Assembly: GCA_963724645.1 (NCBI GenBank)
Contig: CAVRVJ010000002.1
Location: 418,557-482,556, forward strand
From: CAVXSP01 sp963724645
GTDB taxonomy: Bacteria > Acidobacteriota > Vicinamibacteria > Vicinamibacterales > SCN-69-37
Direction: 5' to 3'
Length of the DNA: 64,000 bases
The notes beneath the pieces were generated by a model that was given only the letters and a program-made list of their open reading frames with translations, had not been told where the DNA came from and did no database searches. This document shows, piece by piece, positions 29,717 to 39,481 of the stretch. Positions within the stretch are counted from its first letter, which is position 1; each line of letters starts with the position of its first letter. The position numbers and the translations under genes were made by a program.

Positions 29717-31163
29717 CGTTCGTGCCAGGCTGACATTTTGGTACCTGCTCACGCTGGGCGCGAGCCTGTCGGCGTTCGCCATCATCGTGTTCGTCATCCG
29801 CGCAAACAGCCTGTACCGGGAGATGGACGCTTCGCTGGACGTGCACGTGCACGAACTGGCGACCGATCTGCGACCCGCGCTGTTCGCGCTGGACGTCGGC
29901 GGCGAGCTCGTCACCAGCGATCCCGCCCGCAACTCGGAGCTGCTGGTGCGGGAAGTCCCGGGCGCGCTCCTGTTTCGCTCCCCGTCGTTCCCGGACATGG
30001 CCTGGGCGTCCGAGGGCGCGTTGACGCGCGCGGCGCTCGGCGGAGACCCGCCGGTGACGCTCACCGGCCTGTCTGGTGCGTCCGTGCGGATCGCCACGCT
30101 CAAGGTGGAGCGCCCCGGCGCGGCCACCCTCGCGTTGCAACTCGGCACGCCCCTTCAGCCGGTCTATCAGACGCTCGAACAGCTCGCCGGCGCGATGCTG
30201 ATCGGCATCGTGATCGTGCTGGGCGCCGCCAGCTACGGCTCCGGCATCACCGCACGGCGCGCCCTCGCGCCGGTTGACGCCATCGTGGCCCACGCCCGCC
30301 GCATCCAAACGGGTCAACTCGGTGAGCGCCTGGACGTTCATGCCGGCAGCGCCGAATTGGACCGTCTGGTCGCCACGCTCAATGACATGCTCGATCGCCT
30401 CGAAGCGTCGATGCGGACCGCCCGCCGCTTTGCCGCGGATGCCTCACACGAGCTGCAGACGCCACTCGCGGTCATGCGCGGTCTGGTCGACGCGTGCGTC
30501 CGGAAGACCCCGGACACGGGCGACTACGAGGCGATGGCGTCCGACCTGCTGGCCGAGATTGATCGGTGCTCGCGGCTCGTGCGCGACTTGCGGCTGTTGG
30601 CGCTGGCCGAGGCCGGACAGGTCGTCACTGCGGCAGAGCGGTTCGACGTGAGCACGGTGACTCGCGAGTGCAGTGAAATCGCCCGGGCCATTGCGGAGGA
30701 TAAAGAAATCCACGTCCAGCTGGAAACACGTATCGATCAGGACCCCGTCATCGTCGGCAGCGCGCTGCATCTCAGGCGGGTCATTCTGAATCTGACCGAC
30801 AACGCAATCCGGTACTCCCCACGAGGATCGACGATTGAGGTACGAGTCATGACGAGCGGGCCGTCGGCCCGCGTGTCCGTGCGCGATTACGGGTGCGGGA
30901 TCGACGCCGCTGACCTGCCCCACATCTTCGAGCCGTTCTACCGCGCCGATCCGGCACGAGCCCGAGACACGGGGGGCACGGGGCTCGGCCTCGCCATCGC
31001 CGACCAGATCGCGCGAGCCCACGGCGGGGCCATCTCGGTCTCCAGTCAGCCCGGCATCGGCTCGACTTCACCCTGAACCTGCCGCTCGCGCCCTCTCTCC
31101 CGCCGGCGCAGGCCGCCGCGTCCGCCTGATTCGGATCGCCCGAGCGCCTTTCGATGAAAGTCC

Positions 31164-31207
31164 TTTCACCGGACTTTCATGGCCGCGTCATTCTCAACCC
31201 GCATAGT
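31164..31207 (+). promoter_or_regulatory. Triple 11-bp-spaced TCA(C/T) box and -10, promoter of the decahaem/porin genes
   Basis: TCAC at 31166, TCAT at 31177 and TCAT at 31188 are spaced exactly 11 bp, the signature of an OmpR/PhoB-family site. CATAGT (31202-31207), ten bases beyond the last repeat, fits a -10. The same layout recurs at 35110-35151. The OmpR-type regulator at 29025 is the obvious candidate. Confidence 0.72.
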
Positions 31208-31306
31208 GCGTTCATGGCCTGCGAACGCCGCCGCGTCTGTGCACGAGTACGCATTCGCGCACGCGTGGCAAGAGCGATCGGTTCGTTACGGCCGCGGGAG
31301 GAAGCG

Positions 31307-32364
31307 ATGAAGCGCTTGCTGCGACGACCAGGCGTCTGGGCGTTTCTGTTGCTATGCGGCTACGCGTGTGTCCTCGGCGCGAAAGCCGCGCCGACAGGCG
31401 GTCGCGCGCAGGCCCGTCGGCGCCACCCGCGGGTGGCCAAACCGCACCAGTGCCCTCGGGAAGCCAGGCGGCCCCGGCCGTGTATCAGCAGGATGCCGTG
31501 GACACCTGTCTCAAGCAGTGCCACAACCAGGAGCCCCAGACACTCATCCTGCAGACGCCGCACGGGGTGAAAGCCGACAGCCGCACGCCGTTCGCCCAGC
31601 ACCAGTGCGAGTCGTGCCACGGCGCGAGCCCGGAACATGTCGATGTCTCGAGCAATCCGGTGGCGGTGGTCTACAAGGGCCCGAAGACGTCGCCGGTCGC
31701 CGAACGCAACGCCAAGTGCCTGTCCTGTCACGAGCTCGGTCTCCGCACGCATTGGACCGGCAGCCAGCATGAAAGCCGCGGCGTCGCGTGCAACGACTGC
31801 CACAACATCCACACCACCGAGCAGAAGGTGCTGAGCAAGGCGACCCAGGCCGAGGTCTGCTACACGTGCCACAAGGAGCAGCGGGCCCAGGCCCGCCGAA
31901 TCTCCACCCATCCGCTGACGATCACGAGTTTGGCCGGCACAGCCAAGATGGCCTGTTCGGACTGCCACAACCCGCACGGATCGACCGGCCCGACGCTGCT
32001 CATCAAGAATTCGGTCAACGAAACCTGTTACACGTGCCACGCGGAGAAGCGGGGACCGTTCCTGTGGGACCATGCGCCGGTCCGTGACAGTTGCGTCAAC
32101 TGCCACACCCCGCACGGCTCGAACAACGCGCCCTTGTTGAAGACGCGCGCGCCGTGGCTCTGCCAGGAGTGCCACACCGGTGACCACGGCGCACAGGTCA
32201 ATAGCGCCGCCAACCTGGCCGGCGGCAATGTGACCACGGTCAATGGAATGCAGCAACCGGGCGCGGCCACGCCACGCGTTCAAGCGAGCGCGCGCGCCTG
32301 CGTGAACTGCCACGTGCTGGTCCACGGGTCGAATCACCCGGCCGGCGCGAAGTTCCAGCGCTGA
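31307..32364 (+). CDS. DmsE/MtrA-like decahaem c-type cytochrome (N-terminal frameshift)
   Basis: ATG 31307 follows GGGAGGAAGCG. The signal (RPGVWAFLLLCGYACVLGAK) and linker are separated from the body by an indel near 31410. Ten haem sites can be counted: an unusual first CLKQCH (C-x3-CH), then CESCH, CLSCH, CNDCH, CYTCH, CSDCH, CYTCH, CVNCH, CQECH and CVNCH, with many additional His residues. Length and haem count match the MtrA/DmsE/PioA family, which sits inside an MtrB-type porin and carries electrons across the outer membrane. The porin gene follows 24 bases later. Confidence 0.93.
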
Positions 32365-32388
32365 CCCTCTTCAATCAGGGGAATCGCC

Positions 32389-35094
32389 ATGACCACGAAT
32401 CCGAATCGATTCACTTCCCTGGCTGCGGCGGTGATCGCGCGCGGCGGACTCATCGTGATGGCGCTCGGGGCCTGCCCGGGCTGGGCCGTCGCGCAAGAGA
32501 CCGAGCCACAAACGGATGCCGGTCAGCACGATCGACCTCGGCCTGGGTCCCGTCAGCGACGGGTCGTACAAGGCCGGCGAATACAACGGGCTCGAAAAGT
32601 CGGGCGCCTTCGCTCATCGGGAACGTGGACTTGCGCAGCCACGCCGCCTTCGACAGCACCAGCGCGTTGCGATGGCGCGTCAAGGGCACCGATCTCGGGC
32701 TCAAGTCGCGCGGCCTGACCGCGCAGATCGGCGTGCAGGGCCGGTACCGGGTCATGTTTGGCTTCGACGAGCTGCTGAGAAACCGATCGGACACGTTTCA
32801 AACGCCGTACAACGGTGCCGGGTCCACGGTCCTCACGTTGCCGGCCGGTTGGCTGGTGCCGACAGTGGCCGCCAGCGGAGGCGCCAACTCGGCCAGCGCC
32901 CGAGGCCTGGTGCAGGCGATCGGCACCGCGCCGTACATCAGTACGACGGGGGCGACCAACGGTGCCGTGGTCAGTGCGACCCGTCGCAGATCGGCGCTGG
33001 TCGACGCCGCCGTCGCGGCGCCGACATGCCGCGTTCCACAACGTCAATCTGCAGACCACCCGCACGCGCTACGACGCGGGCTTCAACTACATCTTCGATT
33101 CGCGGTGGACGCTCGACGCCAACTTCCGCCCAGAGCACAAGGACGGATTGAAGCCGATGGGGACCGTCTCTCGAAATACCGGAGGTGACATTTCCACCGT
33201 CATTCCGGATCGGATCGACACCCAGACGAATCAAATCAACGCGAGCCTGGCGTTCAAGGGCAAGAAGAGTTTCGCGCAGGCCGGGTACTACGGATCGTTT
33301 TTCACCAACAGCGTCCCTTCCATGTCATGGCAGAACTGGGCGGCCTTGCCGGGGTGCCGAATGCCAACACCATCAGCAGCACCCCGGACAACAGCTTCAA
33401 CCAGTTCAGCGCGACGGGCGGCGTCAACCTGTCGTCCACCACCAAGCTGGTCGCCACCGGATCGTATGCCCGCAATACGCAGAACGTCGCGTTCATCCGG
33501 ACGCCAGCACGCCCGTGGTGCCCGGTCAGTTCGCTGAACGGCCTCATGGTGAACACGTCGTTCAGCGCAAAACTGACCAGCCAAGCCGGCGAAGAAGTTG
33601 AACACCAGCATCGGGTATCGCTACGACGAACCGCGACAACCGGACGCCGGTCAACATCTACCAGTACGCGGACGCCAACGAACCGCTGCCCGCGCGCCGA
33701 ACACGCTGATTTCCCGCTGGCCCAAACAATCCGCTGGGCGCCATCGTCAGCGCAGAACGCGAACGCCAACCGGCCCTACAGCCGGCGGATGAATCAGTTC
33801 GACGCCGAAGCCGACTTCGCGGTGGCAGCGCGGCAGCAGATCAAGGCGAGCTACGGCTTCGAGAAACTCGACTACTCCTGCCCCGGTTCGTGGGTCAACT
33901 GCGCCGATGCGCCGACGACCCACGAGCAGACGCTGCGCGCCGAATGGCGGACGGGATATCAGCGAGAGCCTGACCGCGCAGGATCAGCTACGCGTACGCC
34001 CAGCGCCGGGCGCCGGATTACAACGAGAACGCGTTTCTTGCGCTGGTGCCCTACGCGAATGTGAGCCCCTCAACGGCAACCGGCGGCGCGACCGCGCTGT
34101 CTTTCATGACTGCGAACGGATGGACGGGCTACGGGCCCGCGCTCGGCTTCGCCGCCACGACCGGTAACATGAGCAGTTCTTCCCGATCAACAACGCGCTG
34201 GCAAACGCGATGTACGCCAACACATCAACCGCATCAGCGAACTGCCGGGGATGCGACGGTACTACGTTTCCGACCGCAATCGTGGCAAGATCCGCACGCT
34301 GCTCACCTGGCAGGCCACCGATCAGCTGACATTCCAGGCCGGCGTCGATCTGAACAAGGACGCGTACCCCGGCGCGTTCTATGGCCTGCAGGACGCCAAG
34401 AGCTGGGCGGTCGATCTCGACGGCACGTACGCGCTGGGGGAGAAGACGAGCGTCAACGTGTTCTACACCTACGACGACGGGCGGTCTCTCATGCGCGGGC
34501 AACACGTACACCGCCAACAACAACACGAGCGCGATTGCCAACAGCCAGCCGGGCGTCGTGGGTCTCTCCGGGAACAGTTGTAACGGCTACACGACGCTCC
34601 AGCAACGGAACAACAACAACAAGGTGGATCCCTGCCTGAACTGGTCCGCCGACCGACTCGAGAAAGCCCATACGGCTGGGCTCGGGTTGAGCGAAAAGGC
34701 CGGCAAGCTGAACGCTCACGGGCAATTTCATCGCGATGTGGGCGCACTGGGACAACAACGTGACCGGCGGAAGCTGGGCGAACAACCTGCTCACCGGTCC
34801 GGCGGCCGCGCCGACAACCATCGCCGCCTTCTTCATCCCCGCGACGCCCTTGCCGACCATGACCTCGGACACGACTGAAGTGCGCTTGAACGGCAAGTAC
34901 ATGTTCAGCGGCGGGCAGGCCGGCAAGGGTCAGGCGCTGCATGTCGCATACGCGTACCTGCATTCGCGAAACCGCGGACTGGATGTACGAAGGGATGCAG
35001 TTCGGCTCGCTCAGCACGCAACTGCCGACCAACGAGCAGCCATTCAAGTACACGGTGCATGTCTCTGGGCCTGTCCTACGTCTTGAGCTTCTGA
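32389..35094 (+). CDS. MtrB/PioB-like outer-membrane porin (multiple frameshifts)
   Basis: ATG 32389 (AGGGGAATCGCC upstream) begins a signal peptide ending GWAVAQ. Across at least eight frame changes the DNA encodes MtrB-type sequence: LGLGPVSDGSYKAGEYNGLE, GRYRVMFGFDELLRNRSDTF, TRTRYDAGFNYIFDSRWTLD, ARPEHKDGLK-type strands, QINASLAFKGKKSFAQAGYY, LTFQAGVDLNKDAYPGAFYG, and the terminal MYEGMQFGSLSTQLPTNEQP ending in LSYVLSF* at 35094. The total of about 900 residues suits a 26-28-strand barrel that sheathes the decahaem cytochrome. The indel density exceeds the rest of the window, so either read quality is poor here or the gene is decaying. Confidence 0.85.
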
Positions 35095-35109
35095 TCGATT
35101 AAAGAACCT

Positions 35110-35151
35110 TCATCGGACTTTCATCACGAACTCATTCACGGAGCGCAGAGT
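35110..35151 (+). promoter_or_regulatory. Triple 11-bp-spaced TCAT box and -10, promoter of the cytochrome/Qrc-like operon
   Basis: TCAT at 35110, 35121 and 35132 repeat exactly every 11 bp; CAGAGT (35146-35151) follows after ten bases. The segment GGACTTTCAT-N7-TCATTC is shared base for base, apart from the N7, with the element at 31171-31193. The start of transcription would fall at about 35158, where an ATG occurs. Confidence 0.75.
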
Positions 35152-35165
35152 AGACGTATGGGGCG

Positions 35166-35606
35166 TTGGGCAAGTTCGTGGCAGGTGCGGTCGTGGTGCT
35201 CGTGGCCGGTCGCGTCTACGGCCGGCTGCCCGCGCCCGAGTCCATCCGCATCGTCAGGCCATCGGTGCCCGACACCGCGGCGGCGCGCGGGCGCCTGGTC
35301 TACGAGCGCTACGGCTGCCGGATGTGTCATGGCGACGACGGCAAGGGCGGCTTTGCGAATCCGAACGCGGAGACCGAGGGCAAGGTGCCGAACATCACGA
35401 TGGTGAAGGAAGGCTACACGCCCGCCGAGATTGCCGGGCTGATTCGCAAGGGCAACGCGAACATCGGGCTCGCGGATGCGAAGGGGCCGACGCCGCCGTT
35501 CCGTATGCCGTCGTGGGGCGACCGGATGAGCGCGCAGGAGGTCAACGACCTCGTGCAGTACCTGCTGAGCCTCTATCCGAAATCCGCGGAGAAGAGTTGG
35601 CGCTGA
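35166..35606 (+). CDS. Monohaem cytochrome c
   Basis: The clear frame has a signal-like helix (GKFVAGAVVVLVAGRVYG), one haem site (RYGCRMCHGDDGKGG), GPTPPFRMPSWGDRM with the likely Met ligand, and a C-terminal helix (EVNDLVQYLLSLYPK). In frame the only start is TTG 35166. ATG 35158, at the predicted transcription start, would connect with a single-base indel in the GGGGCG stretch and is my preferred real start. First gene of the second regulated operon. Confidence 0.88.
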   Translation: MGKFVAGAVVVLVAGRVYGRLPAPESIRIVRPSVPDTAAARGRLVYERYGCRMCHGDDGKGGFANPNAETEGKVPNITMVKEGYTPAEIAGLIRKGNANIGLADAKGPTPPFRMPSWGDRMSAQEVNDLVQYLLSLYPKSAEKSWR

Positions 35607-35649
35607 AGGCCACTGGGACCGGACGTTCTGAGACATCAAGGAGCACATC

Positions 35650-36120
35650 ATGAATGGCAACCGCACGCGCAAGCGCTTGCAGGCCCTGCTGCTGGTTTCT
35701 GCCGCGAGCCTCTGGGCGTTTGCCGCCCTGTCGGCGGATCTGCGCGGCCAGGCCACGAGCCCGGCCAAGAAAGAGCCCCTCGATCCGCGAATTGCGGCCT
35801 ACGACAAGGGGCCGAACAAGATCGATGTCTCGAAGTACCCCAAGGACATGCAGGACGCCTACAAGGTGTTCAGCGTCAAGTGCGTCAAGTGCCACACGCT
35901 CGCCCGGCCTATCAATTGCGACTTCGCGCTCGAGGACGAATGGGAGCGCTATGTCAAACGGATGATGAACAAGGCGGGCACCTGGATCAACGCTGATCAG
36001 GGCCACCAAATCTACGAGTTCCTCGTCTACGACTCGAAGACCCGCAAGAAGGATACTGTACGAGAAGAAGCTCAAAGAAGGCCGGGGCGGGATCGCAGCA
36101 TCTTCGCACTGAGGCAGTGA
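35650..36120 (+). CDS. Monohaem cytochrome c (C-terminal frameshift)
   Basis: ATG 35650 follows AAGGAG. Signal peptide ALLLVSAASLWAFAALSADL; one haem motif (SVKCVKCHTLARPINCDFAL). The segment DEWERYVKRMMNKAGTWINA and FLVYDSKTRKKD are typical of a small cytochrome family that occurs with multihaem complexes. A single indel near 36055 would give ILYEKKLKEGRGG and a stop at 36112 instead of 36120, closer to the family end. Periplasmic electron carrier. Confidence 0.87.
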   Translation: MNGNRTRKRLQALLLVSAASLWAFAALSADLRGQATSPAKKEPLDPRIAAYDKGPNKIDVSKYPKDMQDAYKVFSVKCVKCHTLARPINCDFALEDEWERYVKRMMNKAGTWINADQGHQIYEFLVYDSKTRKKDTVREEAQRRPGRDRSIFALRQ

Positions 36121-36123
36121 CGT

Positions 36124-36606
36124 ATGGTCCGGCCTTTCATCCTCGGAGCCACGGCGCTCGCGGTCGCGGCCGCCTGGGTCCTGGTGTTGCCGGTGGGCGC
36201 CTTGACCCAGCCGCTCGCCTTCAACCACGCCAAGCACGGCAACGTGGCGTGCGCGACCTGCCATGCCGGCGTGGAGACGAGTGCCCACGCCACGTTCCCC
36301 TCAGGCGCGACCTGCGCGAAATGCCATGCCTCGCCTCCGCGATCGGTCAGTCAGAAGGACTGGGATGCGATCCAGCGACCGAACCCCGCCCGTTGGCTGC
36401 CGGTCACGCATCTGCCGGACTACGTCACGTTCTCGCACCGCCGCCACGTGACGCTTGGCGGACTCGACTGCAAGTCTTGCCACGCGGACATCGGACAGCG
36501 GACCGCACCGCCTCCGCGCGCGCCGGTGCGACTGAAGATGGATGCCTGTCTCGGGTGCCACCAACGGGAGGGCGCCAGCGCCGACTGCGCGGCGTGTCAC
36601 CGATAA
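36124..36606 (+). CDS. Pentahaem c7/c3-type cytochrome (QrcA/ActA-like)
   Basis: ATG 36124, 160 residues. A single N-terminal hydrophobic segment (FILGATALAVAAAWVLVLPV) acts as signal or anchor. Five CxxCH motifs (CATCH, CAKCH, CKSCH, CLGCH, CAACH) occur with spaced His ligands such as FNHAKHGNVAC and FSHRRHVTLGG, the pattern of c7-type domains. It sits directly before the molybdopterin-like subunit, the same order as the multihaem subunit in Qrc and alternative complex III operons. Likely electron acceptor or donor of that complex. Confidence 0.92.
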   Translation: MVRPFILGATALAVAAAWVLVLPVGALTQPLAFNHAKHGNVACATCHAGVETSAHATFPSGATCAKCHASPPRSVSQKDWDAIQRPNPARWLPVTHLPDYVTFSHRRHVTLGGLDCKSCHADIGQRTAPPPRAPVRLKMDACLGCHQREGASADCAACHR

Positions 36607-36610
36607 CGCG

Positions 36611-38794
36611 ATGGCGACCAACCTGACCAGGCGAGACTTTCTCCTCTACAGCGGCGCCGCCGTCGCGGGCGTCACGCTCGGCGAACTCGGGCGCCGCGCG
36701 CTCTCGCGGCGCCGACGAGCGCGCCGCCACCTGGCACGGCGGCGCCCCCGAGCGGTGGGCCACGTCGGCGTGCCGCGCGTGCCCCGCCGCCTGCGGACTG
36801 CGCGTGCGCCTCGTCAATGACGTCCCGGTCAAGCTCGAAGGCAATCCGCTCTGCCCCATCAGCCGGGGTCGACTCTGTGCGAAAGGGCAGGCGGCGCTCG
36901 AGTCGTACTTCGATCCGGACCGGCTGACGGGTCCCGCGCGCCGGACAGGCACGGGCCGGAAGGGCGAGTGGCAGCGGATCGAATGGGACGCCGCAATCGC
37001 CCTGCTCGCCTCGAAGCTGCAGCCCGCCGCCAGTCCAGGCCGGATTCTCGCCGTCGCATCTGAAGAGCACGGGCCGCTGGCCGACGCCTGGACCCACTTC
37101 TGGACAGCCGCGGGCGCGCGGCTTCGGTGGACGCCGGCCGCGGCTGCACCGCGCCTGCGCGATGCGTTCGCCTCACTGACCGGTGTTGACGCCGATCCGC
37201 TGTTCGATCTGGAACACGCCACCTACGTGCTGTCGTTCGGGGCGCCGATCACCGAGGACTGGCTCTCGCCCGTCTGGACACAGCGCTCGTACGGACGACT
37301 GCGCCGAGGCTCCCCGCAGGAGCGCGGTCGGCTCGTGCAGATCGACGCGCGCCGTTCGATGACTGCCAGGAAAGCAGACGAGTGGTTGGCTATGCCGGCC
37401 GATCGGCAGGCGGCCCTCGCCTATGGCATCGCCGCAGTGCTGCTCCGCGAAGGCCGCACGGCCCGCGACACGTTTGGCGCCTCGATCGGCAACATCCCCG
37501 ACTTCGAGCGATCCGTCGTTGCGCGCTACACGCCCGACGATGTCGCGGCGGTCACCGGCGTGCCGGTCGTCACCGTGCTGCGTCTGGCGCGGGATCTGGT
37601 GGCGAGTCCGCGCCCGCTCGTCACGGTCGCGACCGATGCCGATCCGTCGCTCATCGAGGCCGTCATGTCACTCAATACCCTCGTGGGCGCGCTCGACCGG
37701 CCGGGCGGGTTGTTCGCCGCGGTGGGTCCCAAGGCGACGACTGAGCCCGATCGAGCACAGGCCAGCCAGGAGGATTTGTCGTCGACGCGTGTGGTCGCGC
37801 TGCGGGACGCCTCGCGCGCTGCGTTCGCTGTCGACGCCGGCCGCCCTGTTCGAGGCCGTGGAGCGCGCGGAATTCGTGGTGAGCTTTTCGCCGTATCTCG
37901 ACGAGGCCGCCCAGGCCGCCGACCTCTTGATGCCCATGCACACGCCGCTCGAGAGCTGGCACGCCGTCGTGCCGCCCGCGGCCATCCGAGGCGAGCAGAT
38001 CGCCTTGTCCCGGCCCGCCGCCCCTGCGCGACTGGATACACGCGATGCGGGCGCGCTGCTGAAGATGATCGCCACCGCAGTCGGCCGGGATGTCGCGGCG
38101 TCGTGCAACTGGAACACGTCGGAAGACCTCGTCAACGCCGAAGTCGCGCGACTCGGACATGAACGGCGTGGGACACCGTACGCGACTCCCTACGAGACGG
38201 AGTGGGTCGGACAGTTGGAACACGGGGGCTGGTGGATTCAGGCCGCGAACTCGCCTGGATCCTTCGCGACGGCCGTCCTCGACGCAGGAGGCTGGCTGGA
38301 TCCGGCGTTCGAGCCGGGGCGAGATCCTGACGACCCTCGAAGGGCGTGACGGGCCGTCGTTGAGTCTGCCGGCCACCAGCGCGGCGCGCAAAGACGAACT
38401 CTCGCCGCAGAACGAGTATCCGCTTCGCGCGACCGCATTCACCCCGGCCGTGGTCGACCTCATGGGCGGCCAGAATCAGCCCGCGCTGTTCGAGTTGCTG
38501 GGCCAGCCGGACGGGTCGCCCTGGCGGGTCTGGGTGGAGATCAGCCCGGACACCGCGCACGCCCTGAAGATTGAGCAAGGGACCTGGGTGCGGGTGAGCT
38601 CGCCCTACGGAGCGATTGAAGCTGTGGCGGTTCTGGCCGACGGCGCCGCGCTGGATAGCGTGGCCATCGCCCATGTGCCGTTCATGCCGGGTGGCGGCCG
38701 TTGGGCGCGCACACCTGCGGCGGATGTGAGGCGGCTTTGGCCGCGCGGGCGGTCGGCCCTCGGAACGGTGCCGGCCAACGTGACGCGGGTGTAG
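36611..38794 (+). CDS. Molybdopterin oxidoreductase-like subunit, QrcB/ActB-like (frameshifted)
   Basis: ATG 36611 starts a TAT signal (NLTRRDFLLYSGAAVAGVTL). The [4Fe-4S] motif CRACPAAC and downstream LCPISRGRLCAKG are intact in the second frame, followed by the large-subunit fold (YFDPDRLTGPARR, ATYVLSFGAPITEDWLSPVW, LVQIDARRSMTARKADEWLA, SLNTLVGALDRPGGLFAA, ADLLMPMHTPLESWHAVVPP, VSSPYGAIEAVAVLADG). Frame changes lie near 36715, 37830 and 38300. No Cys stands where DMSO-reductase enzymes bind molybdenum, and the chain is short at about 728 residues. This fits a catalytically inert Qrc/ACIII-type subunit rather than a terminal reductase; a Ser ligand cannot be excluded. Confidence 0.85.
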
Positions 38795-38800
38795 GGGCCT

Positions 38801-39481
38801 ATGGCGAGATGGGGCATGGTCATCGATCTCGACCGGTGCACGGGGTGCCAGGCGTGTGTCGTCGCCTGCAAGCACGAGAACAACGTGCCGTTTTCGACGC
38901 CGGAGACGGCGTCTTCTGGCCGGCTCATGTCCTGGATCCAACTCGAGCCGGTCGAAACCGCCGGGCAGCGCGAACGGACGCCGATGCCGGTCATGTGCCA
39001 GCACTGCGATCGTCCGCCCTGCATCGACGTCTGTCCGACGAGTGCGACGTACATCAATCCAGAGGGCATCGTCGCGCAGATCTATCCGCGGTGCATTGGC
39101 TGCCGGTATTGCGCCAATGCCTGTCCCTATGCCGTGAAAGTGTTCAACTGGACGAGCCCGGACTGGCCGGACTCCATGGCGGGCATGCACAACCCCGACG
39201 TCTCGCTCCGCCCGCGCGGCGTGATCGAGAAGTGCACGTTTTGCCATCACCGGCTGCAGCAAGCGCGCGAACGGGTGAAGGCCGAGGGGCGCGAGTTGAC
39301 CTCGACCGACTACGTGCCTGCCTGCGTGCAGACGTGCCCATCCGAGGCGATGGTGTTCGGCGATCTCGACGATCCTCACAGCGCGGTCTCGTCGCTCGCC
39401 GCCAACTCACGCGCCTTCCGGTGGATGAACGAGGAACTCGGCACGCGTCCGAAAGTGATCTACTTGCGAGGGAATGAGTGA
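38801..39481 (+). CDS. 4x[4Fe-4S] ferredoxin-type subunit (DmsB/QrcC-like)
   Basis: This 226-residue protein has no signal peptide and would be carried by the TAT-targeted partner. Cysteine clusters are CTGCQACVVACKHENNVP, CQHCDRPPCIDVCPTSA, CIGCRYCANACPYAV, then CTFCHHR and CVQTCPSEA: 16 Cys, enough for four [4Fe-4S] centres. AGGGGCC precedes ATG 38801. It links the pentahaem/molybdopterin-like subunits to the NrfD protein encoded immediately after, with which it shares a TGATG overlap. Confidence 0.94.
   Translation: MARWGMVIDLDRCTGCQACVVACKHENNVPFSTPETASSGRLMSWIQLEPVETAGQRERTPMPVMCQHCDRPPCIDVCPTSATYINPEGIVAQIYPRCIGCRYCANACPYAVKVFNWTSPDWPDSMAGMHNPDVSLRPRGVIEKCTFCHHRLQQARERVKAEGRELTSTDYVPACVQTCPSEAMVFGDLDDPHSAVSSLAANSRAFRWMNEELGTRPKVIYLRGNE

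Noticed and set aside
36611..38794. Calling the operon an extracellular DMSO reductase because of the DmsE-like cytochrome
   Set aside because: The large subunit lacks an evident Mo-ligand Cys and the gene order with pentahaem and tetrahaem cytochromes fits Qrc/ACIII better.
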